Shown here piece after piece: positions 1 to 8,391 of a stretch of DNA of 32,481 bases. Position 1 is the stretch's first letter. Every line of letters starts with the position of its first letter. The position numbers were made by a program, and so were the translations under genes. Below the pieces are notes generated by a model. That model saw only the letters and a list, made by a program, of their open reading frames with translations. It ran no database searches and was not told the origin of the DNA. Origin of the DNA: Firmicutes bacterium UBA1702. Its GTDB lineage: Bacteria > Bacillota > Clostridia > Peptostreptococcales > Anaerovoracaceae. The stretch spans positions 1 through 32,481 of the forward strand of contig DCJK01000005.1 in NCBI GenBank assembly GCA_002320005.1. The letters run 5' to 3'.

Positions 1-83
1 GCAAGGAACCTACGGCGCGGGCAGTAACACTGTTTTCGAAGAAAACTGCAGCATAAGCCCCTTGAGCAAGAGAGGAGAAAAAA
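1..83. other. Leader or upstream gene end before ileS
   Basis: This is the 83 bases before ileS. All three plus-strand frames are open at the window edge and close at about 27, 56 and 103, so the tail of an upstream gene could lie here but cannot be assigned. A small inverted repeat (GTTTTC, loop GAA, GAAAAC) sits near 33-47. I looked for a T-box (AGGGTGG-ACCGCG), often found before ileS, and did not see it; if one exists it lies upstream of the window. AGGAG at 73-77 is the ileS ribosome-binding site. Confidence 0.3.
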
Positions 84-3000
84 ATGTTCAAAAATTTATC
101 TGAAAAGCCTGTTGCGGAAGTTCAGAACGAACAGGTGCAAAAATGGAAAGAGGAAGACCTTCTTCAGAAATGTGTTGATGCACGGGAGGGGGCTACGCCG
201 TTTATCTTTTACGAAGGACCTCCTACAGCTAACGGAAAGCCGGGAATCCATCATGTAATGGCAAGAACCCTTAAAGACTCAGTATGCCGTTATAAGACAA
301 TGAAGGGATTTCAGGTAAACAGAAAGGCCGGGTGGGATACTCACGGCCTGCCTGTAGAAATAGAGGTAGAAAAACAACTTAACATGTCCGGTAAGCAGGA
401 CATTGAAAAATACGGAATCAAGGAATTCAATCAGAAATGCAGAGAATCCGTATTCACATATACAGGAATGTGGAGAGAAATGTCGGAAAGAATGGGATAT
501 CTGGTAGATCTGGATAACCCTTATATCACTCTGGACAATGATTATATTGAAACAGGATGGTGGATTCTTAAGAAATTCTTTGACGCCGGTCTCATTTATG
601 AAGGACACAAGATACTACCTTACTGTCCGCGCTGCGGAACGGGACTTGCATCCCACGAAGTTGCACAGGGATATAAGATGGTAAAGGTAAACACTCTTAC
701 AGTCAAATTCAAGAGAGTGGATGCAGAAAACGAATACTTCCTGGCATGGACAACGACCCCGTGGACGCTTGCGGCCAATACCGTGCTTACTGTGGGTCCT
801 GATATCGACTATCTGAAAGTAAAGATGCTTGAGGGGGATGACGAAGGCAATATATTCTATGTGGCAAAATTGCTGGCAGATAAGGTTCTTGGAGCAGGCA
901 AATATGAAGTGTTGGAGGAAATGAAGGGCAAAGATCTGGAGTATATAGAATACGAGCAGCTTATGCCTTTTGTAAAGACTGATAAAAAAGCATTCTTCGT
1001 AACATGCATGGATTACGTTTCAACCGAAGATGGTACAGGCATTGTTCATACCGCCCCTGCTTTTGGTGAAGATGACTATCAGTGCGGACGCAAGTACAAC
1101 CTTCCTGTACTGCAGCCTGTAGATGAGAGAGGATGCTATACAGAGACTCCTTGGAAAGGTCACTTTGTAATGGAGGAAGGCCTGGACGTTGAGATTATAA
1201 AATATCTGGCAAAGGACAACAAGATATTTGCCAAAGAAAAGCTTGAGCACAATTACCCACACTGCTGGAGATGCGGCACACCGCTGGTTTATTATGCAAA
1301 ACCTTCCTGGTACATTGAAATGAGCAAACTCAAAGATCAGCTGGTTGCCAACAACAATACAGTAAACTGGTATCCGGATTATGTTGGCGAAAAGCGCTTC
1401 GGAAACTGGCTAGCAGAAGTAAAAGACTGGGCCATCTCCCGCTCCAGATACTGGGGAACGCCTATCCCTATCTGGAGATGTGAATGCGGACATCTGGAAT
1501 GCGTAGGATCAAGAGAAGAACTTGTTGAGAAAGCAATTGAGGATATAGACACATCAGTTGAACTGCACAGACCTTATGTGGATGAGATCCACCTTACATG
1601 CCCGCACTGTGGAAAACCTATGACGAGAATTACGGAAGTAATGGACTGCTGGTTTGATTCAGGTGCAATGCCTTTTGCTCAGTGGCACTATCCATTTGAG
1701 CACAAGGAGGAATTCGAAAGCGAACTTTTCCCTGCAGACTTTATCTGCGAGGGAATTGACCAGACAAGAGGATGGTTCTATTCTCTTATGGCAATTTCAA
1801 CCTTTATCATGGGTAAGTCACCATACAAGAATGTACTGGTTAATGACCTTATTCTTGATAAGGACGGAAAGAAAATGTCAAAGTCTAGAGGAAATACTGT
1901 TTCGCCTTTTGAACTCTTTGACAAATACGGAGCCGACGCGACAAGATGGTATCTGTTAAGTGTTTCTCCTGCCTGGACACCGACGAGATTCGATGAAGAC
2001 GGACTGATTGACGTAGTAAGCAAATTCTTCGGAACACTGAGAAACGTGTACAATTTCTTTGTACTTTACTCAAATCAGGACAATATCGATCCTGCCGGTC
2101 TTAATGTGCCTTACGCAGAAAGACCTGAACTTGACAGATGGATTCTGAGCAAATATAACAGACTGGTGGCAGATGTTACAGAGTACATGGATCAGTACGA
2201 CCACATGAAGACCGTAAGAGCCATCAACGAATTTGTAAATGAAGATTTGTCCAACTGGTATATCCGTCGTGCAAGAAGAAGATTCTATGCAGAAGAGCTG
2301 ACGGAAGACAAAAAGAGCGTATATGCCACAACTCATGAAATTCTGGTGGGAGTATCAAAGCTCATCGCTCCTATTGCTCCGTTTATTTCCGATGAGATGT
2401 ATGTAAACCTCACAGGTGAGGAAACTGTTCATGTTGCTTACTTCCCTGAAGCAGACATGTCGCTTGTGGATGAGGGCGTCGAAGAACGCATGGATTTGGT
2501 ACGTGCACTGGTAACTCTGGGCAGAGGCACAAGAGAAAAAGAAAGGATCAAGGTAAGGCAGCCTCTCAGCGAAGTACTGGTAGATGGAAAATATCAGGAA
2601 CTTATCGGAGACCTGACTCCGCTTATTCTTGAAGAACTTAATGTCAAGAAGGTGGTATTTGAGAATGACCTTGATAAATATATGAATTTTACCCTGAAGC
2701 CTAATTTCAAAGCGGCAGGACCTGTCATGGGGGCCAATATCAAAGCTTTCGGGGCAGCTCTGGCAGCAGCAGATCCGGCTCAACTGGTTGCAAAACTTGA
2801 GCAGGACGGAAAAACTGTACTGGAACTCAACGGAGAGTCTGTAGAAATTACCCAAGATTTCGTTGATATCCGTATCAATGCCAAGGAAGGCTTTGCCGTT
2901 GCAATGGAAAACAACATATTCACTATTCTGGACACAACTCTGACGAAGGAACTTGTCGACGAAGGCCTGGCAAGAGAACTGGTTTCAAAAGTACAGCAGC

Positions 3001-3200
3001 TGCGTAAGCAGAAAGCCTTTGAGATGATGGACAATATCGATATAACTGTTGATGCTGATGAAGAAGTAAAAGCAGCGACAGAAAAGCACAGAGAATACAT
3101 CATGAAGGAAACGCTGGCGCTCAGCCTTAACTTCGGCAGTGCACCGGACTCTTATGACCTTAACGGTCACAAGACAGGCATTGCAGTAGAAAAGATATAA
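84..3200 (+). CDS. ileS: Isoleucyl-tRNA synthetase, type 2 (IleRS2)
   Basis: Charges tRNA-Ile with isoleucine in the cytoplasm. The protein has 1038 residues, the usual length of the eukaryote-like type 2 enzyme. The nucleotide-binding signature follows GPPTANGKP and reads G54-I-H-H57 instead of HIGH, so the first and third positions are swapped. KMSKS is at 597-601. Zinc-type cysteine pairs C181/C184 and C394/C397 flank the CP1 editing insert; a WAISRSRYWGTP block and further CxC and CPHCG motifs follow. The anticodon-binding region begins near residue 690. The C-terminal extension lacks the zinc finger of type 1 enzymes, as expected for type 2. AGGAG lies 6 bases upstream of the ATG and an intrinsic terminator follows the stop. 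Type 2 enzymes are less sensitive to mupirocin, and the GXHH variant is associated with very high resistance; that phenotype is inferred here. Confidence 0.97.
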   Translation: MFKNLSEKPVAEVQNEQVQKWKEEDLLQKCVDAREGATPFIFYEGPPTANGKPGIHHVMARTLKDSVCRYKTMKGFQVNRKAGWDTHGLPVEIEVEKQLNMSGKQDIEKYGIKEFNQKCRESVFTYTGMWREMSERMGYLVDLDNPYITLDNDYIETGWWILKKFFDAGLIYEGHKILPYCPRCGTGLASHEVAQGYKMVKVNTLTVKFKRVDAENEYFLAWTTTPWTLAANTVLTVGPDIDYLKVKMLEGDDEGNIFYVAKLLADKVLGAGKYEVLEEMKGKDLEYIEYEQLMPFVKTDKKAFFVTCMDYVSTEDGTGIVHTAPAFGEDDYQCGRKYNLPVLQPVDERGCYTETPWKGHFVMEEGLDVEIIKYLAKDNKIFAKEKLEHNYPHCWRCGTPLVYYAKPSWYIEMSKLKDQLVANNNTVNWYPDYVGEKRFGNWLAEVKDWAISRSRYWGTPIPIWRCECGHLECVGSREELVEKAIEDIDTSVELHRPYVDEIHLTCPHCGKPMTRITEVMDCWFDSGAMPFAQWHYPFEHKEEFESELFPADFICEGIDQTRGWFYSLMAISTFIMGKSPYKNVLVNDLILDKDGKKMSKSRGNTVSPFELFDKYGADATRWYLLSVSPAWTPTRFDEDGLIDVVSKFFGTLRNVYNFFVLYSNQDNIDPAGLNVPYAERPELDRWILSKYNRLVADVTEYMDQYDHMKTVRAINEFVNEDLSNWYIRRARRRFYAEELTEDKKSVYATTHEILVGVSKLIAPIAPFISDEMYVNLTGEETVHVAYFPEADMSLVDEGVEERMDLVRALVTLGRGTREKERIKVRQPLSEVLVDGKYQELIGDLTPLILEELNVKKVVFENDLDKYMNFTLKPNFKAAGPVMGANIKAFGAALAAADPAQLVAKLEQDGKTVLELNGESVEITQDFVDIRINAKEGFAVAMENNIFTILDTTLTKELVDEGLARELVSKVQQLRKQKAFEMMDNIDITVDADEEVKAATEKHREYIMKETLALSLNFGSAPDSYDLNGHKTGIAVEKI

Positions 3201-3249
3201 CTCTGCTTTCAGAGTAAATGTCAATACTATTTAAAATCAGACTGAACAA

Positions 3250-3290
3250 AAAATACCCGAGGATTAACTTAGAACACTTCGGGTATTTTA
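3250..3290 (+). terminator. Intrinsic terminator of ileS
   Basis: An 11-base perfect inverted repeat, AAAATACCCGA at 3250-3260 and TCGGGTATTTT at 3279-3289, extends inward by a G-U and a G-C pair over a 14-base loop. The A-run at 3248-3253 would serve as a T-run on the other strand. It lies 50 bases after the ileS stop and before the next promoter, which argues against the upstream ATG at 3218 as a start for the next gene. Confidence 0.85.
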
Positions 3291-3319
3291 TTGTATTTTC
3301 CGCTGAAATGGTGTATGAT
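3291..3319 (+). promoter_or_regulatory. Sigma-A-type promoter for the 3362 operon
   Basis: TTGTAT at 3291-3296 and TATGAT at 3314-3319 are separated by exactly 17 bases and start immediately after the ileS terminator. The predicted transcript start near 3326 leaves about 35 bases before the GTG at 3362, with AAGGAGG at 3348-3354. Confidence 0.65.
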
Positions 3320-3361
3320 ATACATGTATACCTATATAATATATCGCAAGGAGGAAGCAGA

Positions 3362-4024
3362 GTGCGAAAGTTCAATTTCTTTTGTTCTGTTGTACTGGTA
3401 ATAACTCTGGCAATTTTTACAATCACGCTTGCTCAGAATATTACCTTGAGAGGTTCCGCCACATATACTTTTTATTTTAATGACACAGGAATAGTAGACA
3501 GTGTCACAGATGAATATACCAATTCACAAATGTCAAAAGAGATCTCCCGCTTTATGAACTCCTGGAGACCGGAAGAATTCCAGGTGCGTGAGGATACGGG
3601 ATATGACATGCAGGGCATATTTGATGAGAAAGACAGTCATAATATGCTGGCAGTAAAAAAAGCAGCTGATATAAGCCTTATTATATGCCTACTCAGCGGA
3701 ATAATTACAGTTGCGATATATGTGTATTTTCTGAAAAACGGTTTTAAGGAAGTGCTGAGAAAACGTCTGAAAATCACAGTCCCTGTCATAGCAGTCCTTT
3801 TGGCCTGTGAGATGATAGCATTTAGCACAAAAAAAGGGCTGGCAACTCTGATGACAATTACAGGAGTTGAGACTCTGGGCAAACATTCAATGCTCAAAAC
3901 ACTTCTGGGGGGAGATTTCATAGGTCTTGCCGGAAACTTTCTGCTGGGATATACCTTTCTGTTATGCATTATAGCGGTGTACCTGACTTTATTCCTTACC
4001 AAACCGCCGAGAATTTTTTATTAG
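3362..4024 (+). CDS. DUF1461-like (TIGR01906-like) membrane protein
   Basis: A 220-residue predicted integral membrane protein of unknown function. I chose the GTG at 3362 because AAGGAGG lies 7 bases upstream and because the longer in-frame ATG at 3218 would place the ileS terminator and the promoter inside the coding region. It has an N-terminal membrane segment, a roughly 90-residue outer region, and three further hydrophobic segments (about residues 105-125, 140-160 and 190-212). The outer region contains FDEKDSHNMLAVKKAADI, resembling the block ahead of the second helix in DUF1461/TIGR01906 proteins, including the one at 20347 in this window. The C-terminal acidic loop typical of that family is missing, so it is a divergent relative at best. 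It is first in a tight operon with the DJ-1 and PHP genes. Confidence 0.55.
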   Translation: MRKFNFFCSVVLVITLAIFTITLAQNITLRGSATYTFYFNDTGIVDSVTDEYTNSQMSKEISRFMNSWRPEEFQVREDTGYDMQGIFDEKDSHNMLAVKKAADISLIICLLSGIITVAIYVYFLKNGFKEVLRKRLKITVPVIAVLLACEMIAFSTKKGLATLMTITGVETLGKHSMLKTLLGGDFIGLAGNFLLGYTFLLCIIAVYLTLFLTKPPRIFY

Positions 4025-4033
4025 GAGAAAAAA

Positions 4034-4576
4034 ATGATATTTATTCATCTTGCAGAGGGATTTGAAGAAATTGAAGCCATAACAGCAGCCGATGTATTAC
4101 GCAGGGCAGGGCTGGATGCACGTCTTGTTTCAGTGACCGGAAACAGAGCGGTTACCGGCACTCATGGAATTGTTCTGGAAGCAGATATGCTTTTTGAAGA
4201 GGCAGATTATTCGGCATGCCATATGATAGTTCTGCCGGGAGGTCTTCCTGGTGCATATAATCTGAGAGACCACCAGGGCCTCGAAAAGAAAATAAAAGAG
4301 TTTGCATCAGAGGGTAAAGGCATTGCTGCCATATGTGCGGCTCCTCTTGTACTGGGAGCCCATGGCATACTGGAAGGGAAAAAAGCAACTATATATCCCG
4401 GAATGGAAGAAAATATAAACGGAGCTGAAGTTCTTTCCTTTCCTGTGGTCAGAGATATGAACATTATAACTTCACAGGGTCCTGCTACAGCGATGAAGTT
4501 TGCAATAGCCATAGTAAATTATTTTAAAGGGGAGGAGACAGGTCAGACCCTCGAAAACGACCTGCTTATGATGTAA
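4034..4576 (+). CDS. DJ-1/PfpI family protein (YajL-like)
   Basis: A 180-residue cytosolic protein of the DJ-1/ThiJ/PfpI superfamily, at the normal length for the DJ-1 branch. Conserved features are the N-terminal strand with FEEIEA (E14 is the likely partner of the catalytic cysteine), the VLPGG loop near 66-70, and the nucleophile elbow AAICAAP with C101. Family members act as protein or nucleotide deglycases, glyoxalase III or redox chaperones; the exact reaction cannot be read from the sequence. GGAG lies upstream of the ATG, 9 bases after the previous gene. The stop codon overlaps the next ATG by one base (TAATG), indicating translational coupling to the PHP gene. Confidence 0.88.
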   Translation: MIFIHLAEGFEEIEAITAADVLRRAGLDARLVSVTGNRAVTGTHGIVLEADMLFEEADYSACHMIVLPGGLPGAYNLRDHQGLEKKIKEFASEGKGIAAICAAPLVLGAHGILEGKKATIYPGMEENINGAEVLSFPVVRDMNIITSQGPATAMKFAIAIVNYFKGEETGQTLENDLLMM

Positions 4577-5370
4577 TGAGTTTCAAAACAGATCTGCATA
4601 TACATTCATGGTATTCGGACGGAGTGCTGAGTCCTGCTGAGATTGCCGAAAAATATTCCCGGGACGGATACGATCTCATAGCCATAACCGATCATGAAGT
4701 TACCAAAGGCATAAGAGAAGCAGAAGAAGCAGGAAAAGAAAAAAATCTCAGAGTAATTCCGGGAATAGAATTGCCTACACGCTATAGAGGAAGGGAACTT
4801 CATATCCTGGGATATTATTTCGACCCTGAAGCACCTTCTCTTGCAGCAGCTATGGAAAAACTTGCAGTGTCACGAAAAAACAGGAATAAAAAAATGCTGG
4901 AACAGCTGCGCCTTATGGGATATGATATTACAGAAGAGGATCTTATACAAAGAGAGGGTCAGAATTATATAGGAAAGCCTAATTTTGCCAGAGCGCTTAT
5001 TAAGAAAGGATATATTTCATCTGTGCCGGAGGCTTTTGAACCGGGGAGATATCTGGAATCAGAAGAAATAAAATCAATAGAAAGAGAAAAGCCTGAAACA
5101 GGAGATGCCATACAACTGATAAAGAATGCAGGAGGTATCGCTGTACTGGCGCATCCTTATAAGATAAAGAACATCGGATTACGGGGAAGTGAAGACTTTA
5201 AGAAAAATTTTGATGAACTTATAAGAGAACTCAAGGGATGTGGACTTAAGGGAATTGAATGCATATACCCGGAGCACACCCATGAAGAAGAACTTTTCTT
5301 TATTGATGTTGCAGCAAAGTATCATCTTCATATTACAGAAGGGTCAGATTTTCATGGTGACAGGGATTAA
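4576..5370 (+). CDS. PHP domain phosphoesterase
   Basis: A 264-residue polymerase-and-histidinol-phosphatase (PHP) domain protein, related to nucleoside 3',5'-bisphosphate/RNA phosphatases of the YciV/RnmAM type. Metal-ligand motifs are DLHIHSWYSDG (H8, H10), ITDHE (near 39-43), PGIE (near 62-65), LAHPY (near 192-196) and the terminal GSDFHG. It probably removes 3'-phosphate from pAp-like nucleotides or trims RNA ends, by family inference. The protein stops only three residues after GSDFHG, whereas relatives usually continue for about 15-25 residues, so the C-terminus looks short. It overlaps the DJ-1 gene by one base and shares its promoter. No clear terminator follows. Confidence 0.85.
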   Translation: MSFKTDLHIHSWYSDGVLSPAEIAEKYSRDGYDLIAITDHEVTKGIREAEEAGKEKNLRVIPGIELPTRYRGRELHILGYYFDPEAPSLAAAMEKLAVSRKNRNKKMLEQLRLMGYDITEEDLIQREGQNYIGKPNFARALIKKGYISSVPEAFEPGRYLESEEIKSIEREKPETGDAIQLIKNAGGIAVLAHPYKIKNIGLRGSEDFKKNFDELIRELKGCGLKGIECIYPEHTHEEELFFIDVAAKYHLHITEGSDFHGDRD

Positions 5371-5408
5371 CCCGGAGTTTAATAAGACAAATAATAAGAC
5401 AAATAAAG

Positions 5409-5414
5409 TATAAT
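5409..5414 (+). promoter_or_regulatory. -10 element of the glp operon promoter
   Basis: A perfect TATAAT. The -35 is weak: AAGACA at 5384-5389 with a 19-base spacer is the best match, inside the repeated unit AATAAGACA (5381-5389 and 5393-5401). A start near 5421 would give a leader of about 115 bases containing the terminator at 5462-5506. Confidence 0.5.
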
Positions 5415-5461
5415 ATTGTTTAACAGGGCAGATAACATAACACGATGCAGAGGAGATTGAG

Positions 5462-5506
5462 ACGCGTTGGAAAACAAAGGGTGACCTTTGTTTTTGGCGT
5501 GTTTTT
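5462..5506 (+). terminator. Leader terminator, probable GlpP antitermination site
   Basis: AAAACAAAGG (5471-5480) pairs with CCTTTGTTTT (5485-5494) around the loop GTGA. An outer ACGC/GCGT pair (5462-5465 and 5497-5500) extends it, and T-runs follow both layers. It lies between the -10 element and the first glp gene. GlpP proteins bind leader RNA of glp operons in the presence of glycerol-3-phosphate and suppress such a terminator, and glpP is the third gene of this operon, so autogenous antitermination is the natural reading. Confidence 0.75.
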
Positions 5507-5535
5507 GTTTTGCACTTAAAAGGGAGGATAAACAA

Positions 5536-6975
5536 ATGTACAAAACGGCAATAATAGGTGCGGGAGTGATAGGTGCCATGACTGCCAGGAGACTTGCAGC
5601 TTATGATGCAGAACTAATTGTTCTTGAGAAAGAGGCAGATGTGGCTATGGGTCAGTCAAAGGCCAACAGCGGTATAGTTCATGCAGGCTTTGACCCGGAA
5701 CCGGGAAGTCTTAAAGCTAAGCTCAATCTCAAGGGGAACCGGATGATGGAAGAAACCTGCCATCAACTGGGAGTAAATTTCAGAAGAAACGGCTCACTTG
5801 TAGTAGCATTCAGCGAAGAAGATAAGAAAACTCTGAAAAAGCTTTATGACAGAGGAAACATAAATGGAGTTGATGGACTCAGACTTATAAGCGGTGAAGA
5901 GGCCAGAGAAATAGAGAAAAATCTTTCTGAATCGGTAAAAGGAGCGCTATATGCCCCTTCAGCGGGAGTAGTGTGTCCGTATGATCTTACCATAGAAGCG
6001 ATGGGCAATGCCATGGATAATGGCGCACAGCTGATGACGAATTTTGAAGTGAGTTCCATCAAGAAAAAAGAGGGATATTATATTATAAAAGCGACAGATG
6101 GACGTGAGATAGAAGCAGAATATGTTGTAAACTGCGCCGGACTGTATTCAGATAAGATTGCGGCTATGGCAGGAGATACTTCTTTTCATATAACGCCGCG
6201 GGCAGGGGAATACATGCTCCTTGACAAGGAGGCCGGCTATCTAACTGATGCAACTATATTCAAAGTTCCCGATGCCATGGGAAAAGGTGTCCTTGCAACT
6301 AAAACGGTGGACGGAAATATTCTGTTGGGACCTACGTCCGCAGATAGAGAAAACAGAGAAGATGACAGAGTGACTCATTGCGGTCTTGATATCGTGCGGG
6401 AAAAAGAGAAAATGTTTTTTGACAATGTGCCCTTTGACAAGGTTATAACCCAGTTCGCAGGCTTAAGGGCACATGGGGACAAGGGAGATTTCATTATTAA
6501 CAGTCCGGTACCGGGATTTGTCAATGCAGCAGGTATAGAGTCCCCCGGACTGACTTCGGCACCAGCAGCTGCAATCAAAATTGAAGAAATTCTCATCGGG
6601 ACAGGTTTCAGGGCACCGATGAAAAAAAATTATAATCCGTGCAGGGAAAAGGTTGTAAGATTCAGAGAGTTAAGTATCCATGAAAAGAATGCCCTCATAA
6701 GAAAAAATAAAGATTATGGACAGATGGTATGCAGGTGTGAAGAAATTACAAAAGCAGAGATACTTCAGGCTCTCAGGAGAAACCCCAAAGCGACTGATAT
6801 AGATGGTGTAAAGCGCAGAACGAGAAGCGGAATGGGGAGATGTCAGGGAGGTTTCTGCATGCCCCATGTTCTTGAGATTATTGCTGAGGAGCAGAATAAA
6901 AAGCCGGAAGAAGTCACCAAAAAAGGCGGAGGTTCAAAAATCCTTTATGGCAGAGTAAAAGGAGGGGCAAGATAA
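5536..6975 (+). CDS. glpA: Glycerol-3-phosphate dehydrogenase, GlpA-like, with BFD [2Fe-2S] domain
   Basis: A 479-residue FAD-dependent dehydrogenase of the DAO fold, most likely oxidising sn-glycerol-3-phosphate to dihydroxyacetone phosphate anaerobically; L-2-hydroxyglutarate oxidase-like activity is the alternative. The dinucleotide-binding GAGVIGAMTARRL begins at residue 8, followed by SKANSGIVHAGFD (substrate/FAD region), VVNCAGLYSD, and AGIESPGLTSAP near the C-terminal end of the DAO domain. A BFD-like iron-sulphur domain follows with C399-x-C401 and C436-x4-C441. The ATG at 5536 has GGGAGG 8 bases upstream. A longer TTG start at 5488 is rejected because it lies inside the leader terminator. 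The stop overlaps the next ATG by one base. Expression is probably controlled by GlpP. Confidence 0.9.
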   Translation: MYKTAIIGAGVIGAMTARRLAAYDAELIVLEKEADVAMGQSKANSGIVHAGFDPEPGSLKAKLNLKGNRMMEETCHQLGVNFRRNGSLVVAFSEEDKKTLKKLYDRGNINGVDGLRLISGEEAREIEKNLSESVKGALYAPSAGVVCPYDLTIEAMGNAMDNGAQLMTNFEVSSIKKKEGYYIIKATDGREIEAEYVVNCAGLYSDKIAAMAGDTSFHITPRAGEYMLLDKEAGYLTDATIFKVPDAMGKGVLATKTVDGNILLGPTSADRENREDDRVTHCGLDIVREKEKMFFDNVPFDKVITQFAGLRAHGDKGDFIINSPVPGFVNAAGIESPGLTSAPAAAIKIEEILIGTGFRAPMKKNYNPCREKVVRFRELSIHEKNALIRKNKDYGQMVCRCEEITKAEILQALRRNPKATDIDGVKRRTRSGMGRCQGGFCMPHVLEIIAEEQNKKPEEVTKKGGGSKILYGRVKGGAR

Positions 6976-8375
6976 TGAGATATTCAGACGTGGTAATAAT
7001 AGGAGGAGGTCCTGCAGGAATGAGCGCCGCCTTATCCGCACGGGAAGCCGGAGCAGATAAGGTTACACTTATTGAAAGAGATGATTCACTTGGCGGAATA
7101 CTGCAGCAGTGCATACACAACGGGTTCGGGCTTCACAGATTCGGAGAGGAACTTACAGGTCCCGAATACGCCGAGAGGTATGAAAAAATGGTCAGAGAAG
7201 CCGACATAGAAGTTATGACAGGAACAATCGTGACGGATCTTGACAGCAGAAGAATTGTAACATGTGTAAGCGAAGACAGAGGGTGCATTCAGATAAAAGC
7301 CGGTGCTGTGGTTCTGGCAATGGGATGCAGAGAAAGACCGAGAGGAGCGTTAAATATACCGGGAACGAGACCGGCAGGCGTCATAACAGCCGGAACAGCT
7401 CAGAAATTTGTTAATGTCGAAGGATACATGCCGGGAAGAGAGGTTGTCATACTGGGTTCCGGCGATATCGGGCTCATTATGGCGCGCCGTATGACTCTTG
7501 AAGGAGCTCATGTGAAGGCAGTATGTGAAATAATGGAGGATTCAGGCGGCCTGACGCGAAATATAGTGCAATGCCTGAAAGATTTTGGAATACCGTTGAA
7601 ATTGCGGCATACAGTGACGGAAATACACGGCCGCGACAGGGTTGAAGGTGTAACTGTGGCTCAGGTGGACGAAAATCTGAAGCCTGTTAAGGGCACAGAA
7701 GAATTTATTCCATGTGACACACTTATGCTTTCAGTTGGTCTGATTCCTGAGAATGAACTCAGCAAAAAAGCCGGTGTGGAAATCAGCCCGACCACAAAGG
7801 GACCTGTGATTGACGCAAACCGGCAGACAAAAATACCCGGTATTTTTGCATGCGGAAATGTGGTCAAGGTTCATGAGCTGGTGGACTTTGTCTCGGAAGA
7901 AGGTCATACAGCAGGAAGAAGTGCGGCCTGTTTTGCTATGGGAATGAATCTTGCGGTTCAGGAAAAGCAGGCGAAAAAGCATGTTAAAGAAAAAAAGGGT
8001 GTGCAGAATCTCCCTGCAGAAACAGGAGCCACAATATGCACTATATGTCCGGTAGGATGCACCTTAAAAGTTACCGGTGAAGCCGATGGCCAACTGAAAG
8101 TTGAAGGCAATAGCTGCAGAAGAGGCAGAGCATACGCTATTAAAGAGTTTACATCTCCGGAAAGAACACTTACAAGTATCATGGCAGCCGGAGACGGAAC
8201 TATGGTCCCCGTAAAAACTGATAAACCGATACCAAAAGAGAAAATATCAGAATGTATGAAAATAATAAATGAAAAAACCTTGATGTTGCCAATCAGTCTC
8301 GGAAATATTATAATAGAAAAGATAGGAGGAACGGAGGCAAACCTAATATGCACCCGGTCTTTTATCAATAAATAG
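6975..8375 (+). CDS. FAD/NAD(P) oxidoreductase fused to DUF1667
   Basis: A 466-residue protein joining two parts that are usually adjacent genes in clostridial glp operons. Residues 1 to about 325 form a pyridine-nucleotide-disulphide-type flavoprotein: GGGPAGMSAALSARE for FAD, LGGILQQCIHNGFG, AMGCRERPRGA, GSGDIGLIMARR for NAD(P), and FACGNVVKVHELVD near the end of the domain. A charged lysine-rich linker (about 325-345) leads to a DUF1667 domain with C355-x2-C358-x3-C362 and C381, a likely iron-sulphur site. It probably passes electrons from GlpA to NAD(P)H or another acceptor, playing the part that GlpB/GlpC have in E. coli. The start overlaps the glpA stop by one base. The fusion is a continuous frame with no sign of frameshift. 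Confidence 0.85.
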   Translation: MRYSDVVIIGGGPAGMSAALSAREAGADKVTLIERDDSLGGILQQCIHNGFGLHRFGEELTGPEYAERYEKMVREADIEVMTGTIVTDLDSRRIVTCVSEDRGCIQIKAGAVVLAMGCRERPRGALNIPGTRPAGVITAGTAQKFVNVEGYMPGREVVILGSGDIGLIMARRMTLEGAHVKAVCEIMEDSGGLTRNIVQCLKDFGIPLKLRHTVTEIHGRDRVEGVTVAQVDENLKPVKGTEEFIPCDTLMLSVGLIPENELSKKAGVEISPTTKGPVIDANRQTKIPGIFACGNVVKVHELVDFVSEEGHTAGRSAACFAMGMNLAVQEKQAKKHVKEKKGVQNLPAETGATICTICPVGCTLKVTGEADGQLKVEGNSCRRGRAYAIKEFTSPERTLTSIMAAGDGTMVPVKTDKPIPKEKISECMKIINEKTLMLPISLGNIIIEKIGGTEANLICTRSFINK

Positions 8376-8391
8376 ACAGGAGATGATGGAG

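Noticed and set aside
1..83. T-box leader for ileS
   Set aside because: The conserved AGGGTGG-ACCGCG segment is not present in the 83 bases available; it could only lie further upstream.
2355..2855. 166-residue minus-strand frame within ileS
   Set aside because: Antisense shadow of a conserved synthetase; composition not protein-like.
5381..5401. Repeated AATAAGACA as iteron or CRISPR-like repeat
   Set aside because: Only two copies with a 3-base gap in AT-rich DNA; no spacers or further copies.
5488..5535. Longer glpA start at TTG 5488
   Set aside because: It lies inside the leader terminator stem and has no ribosome-binding site, while ATG 5536 has GGGAGG.
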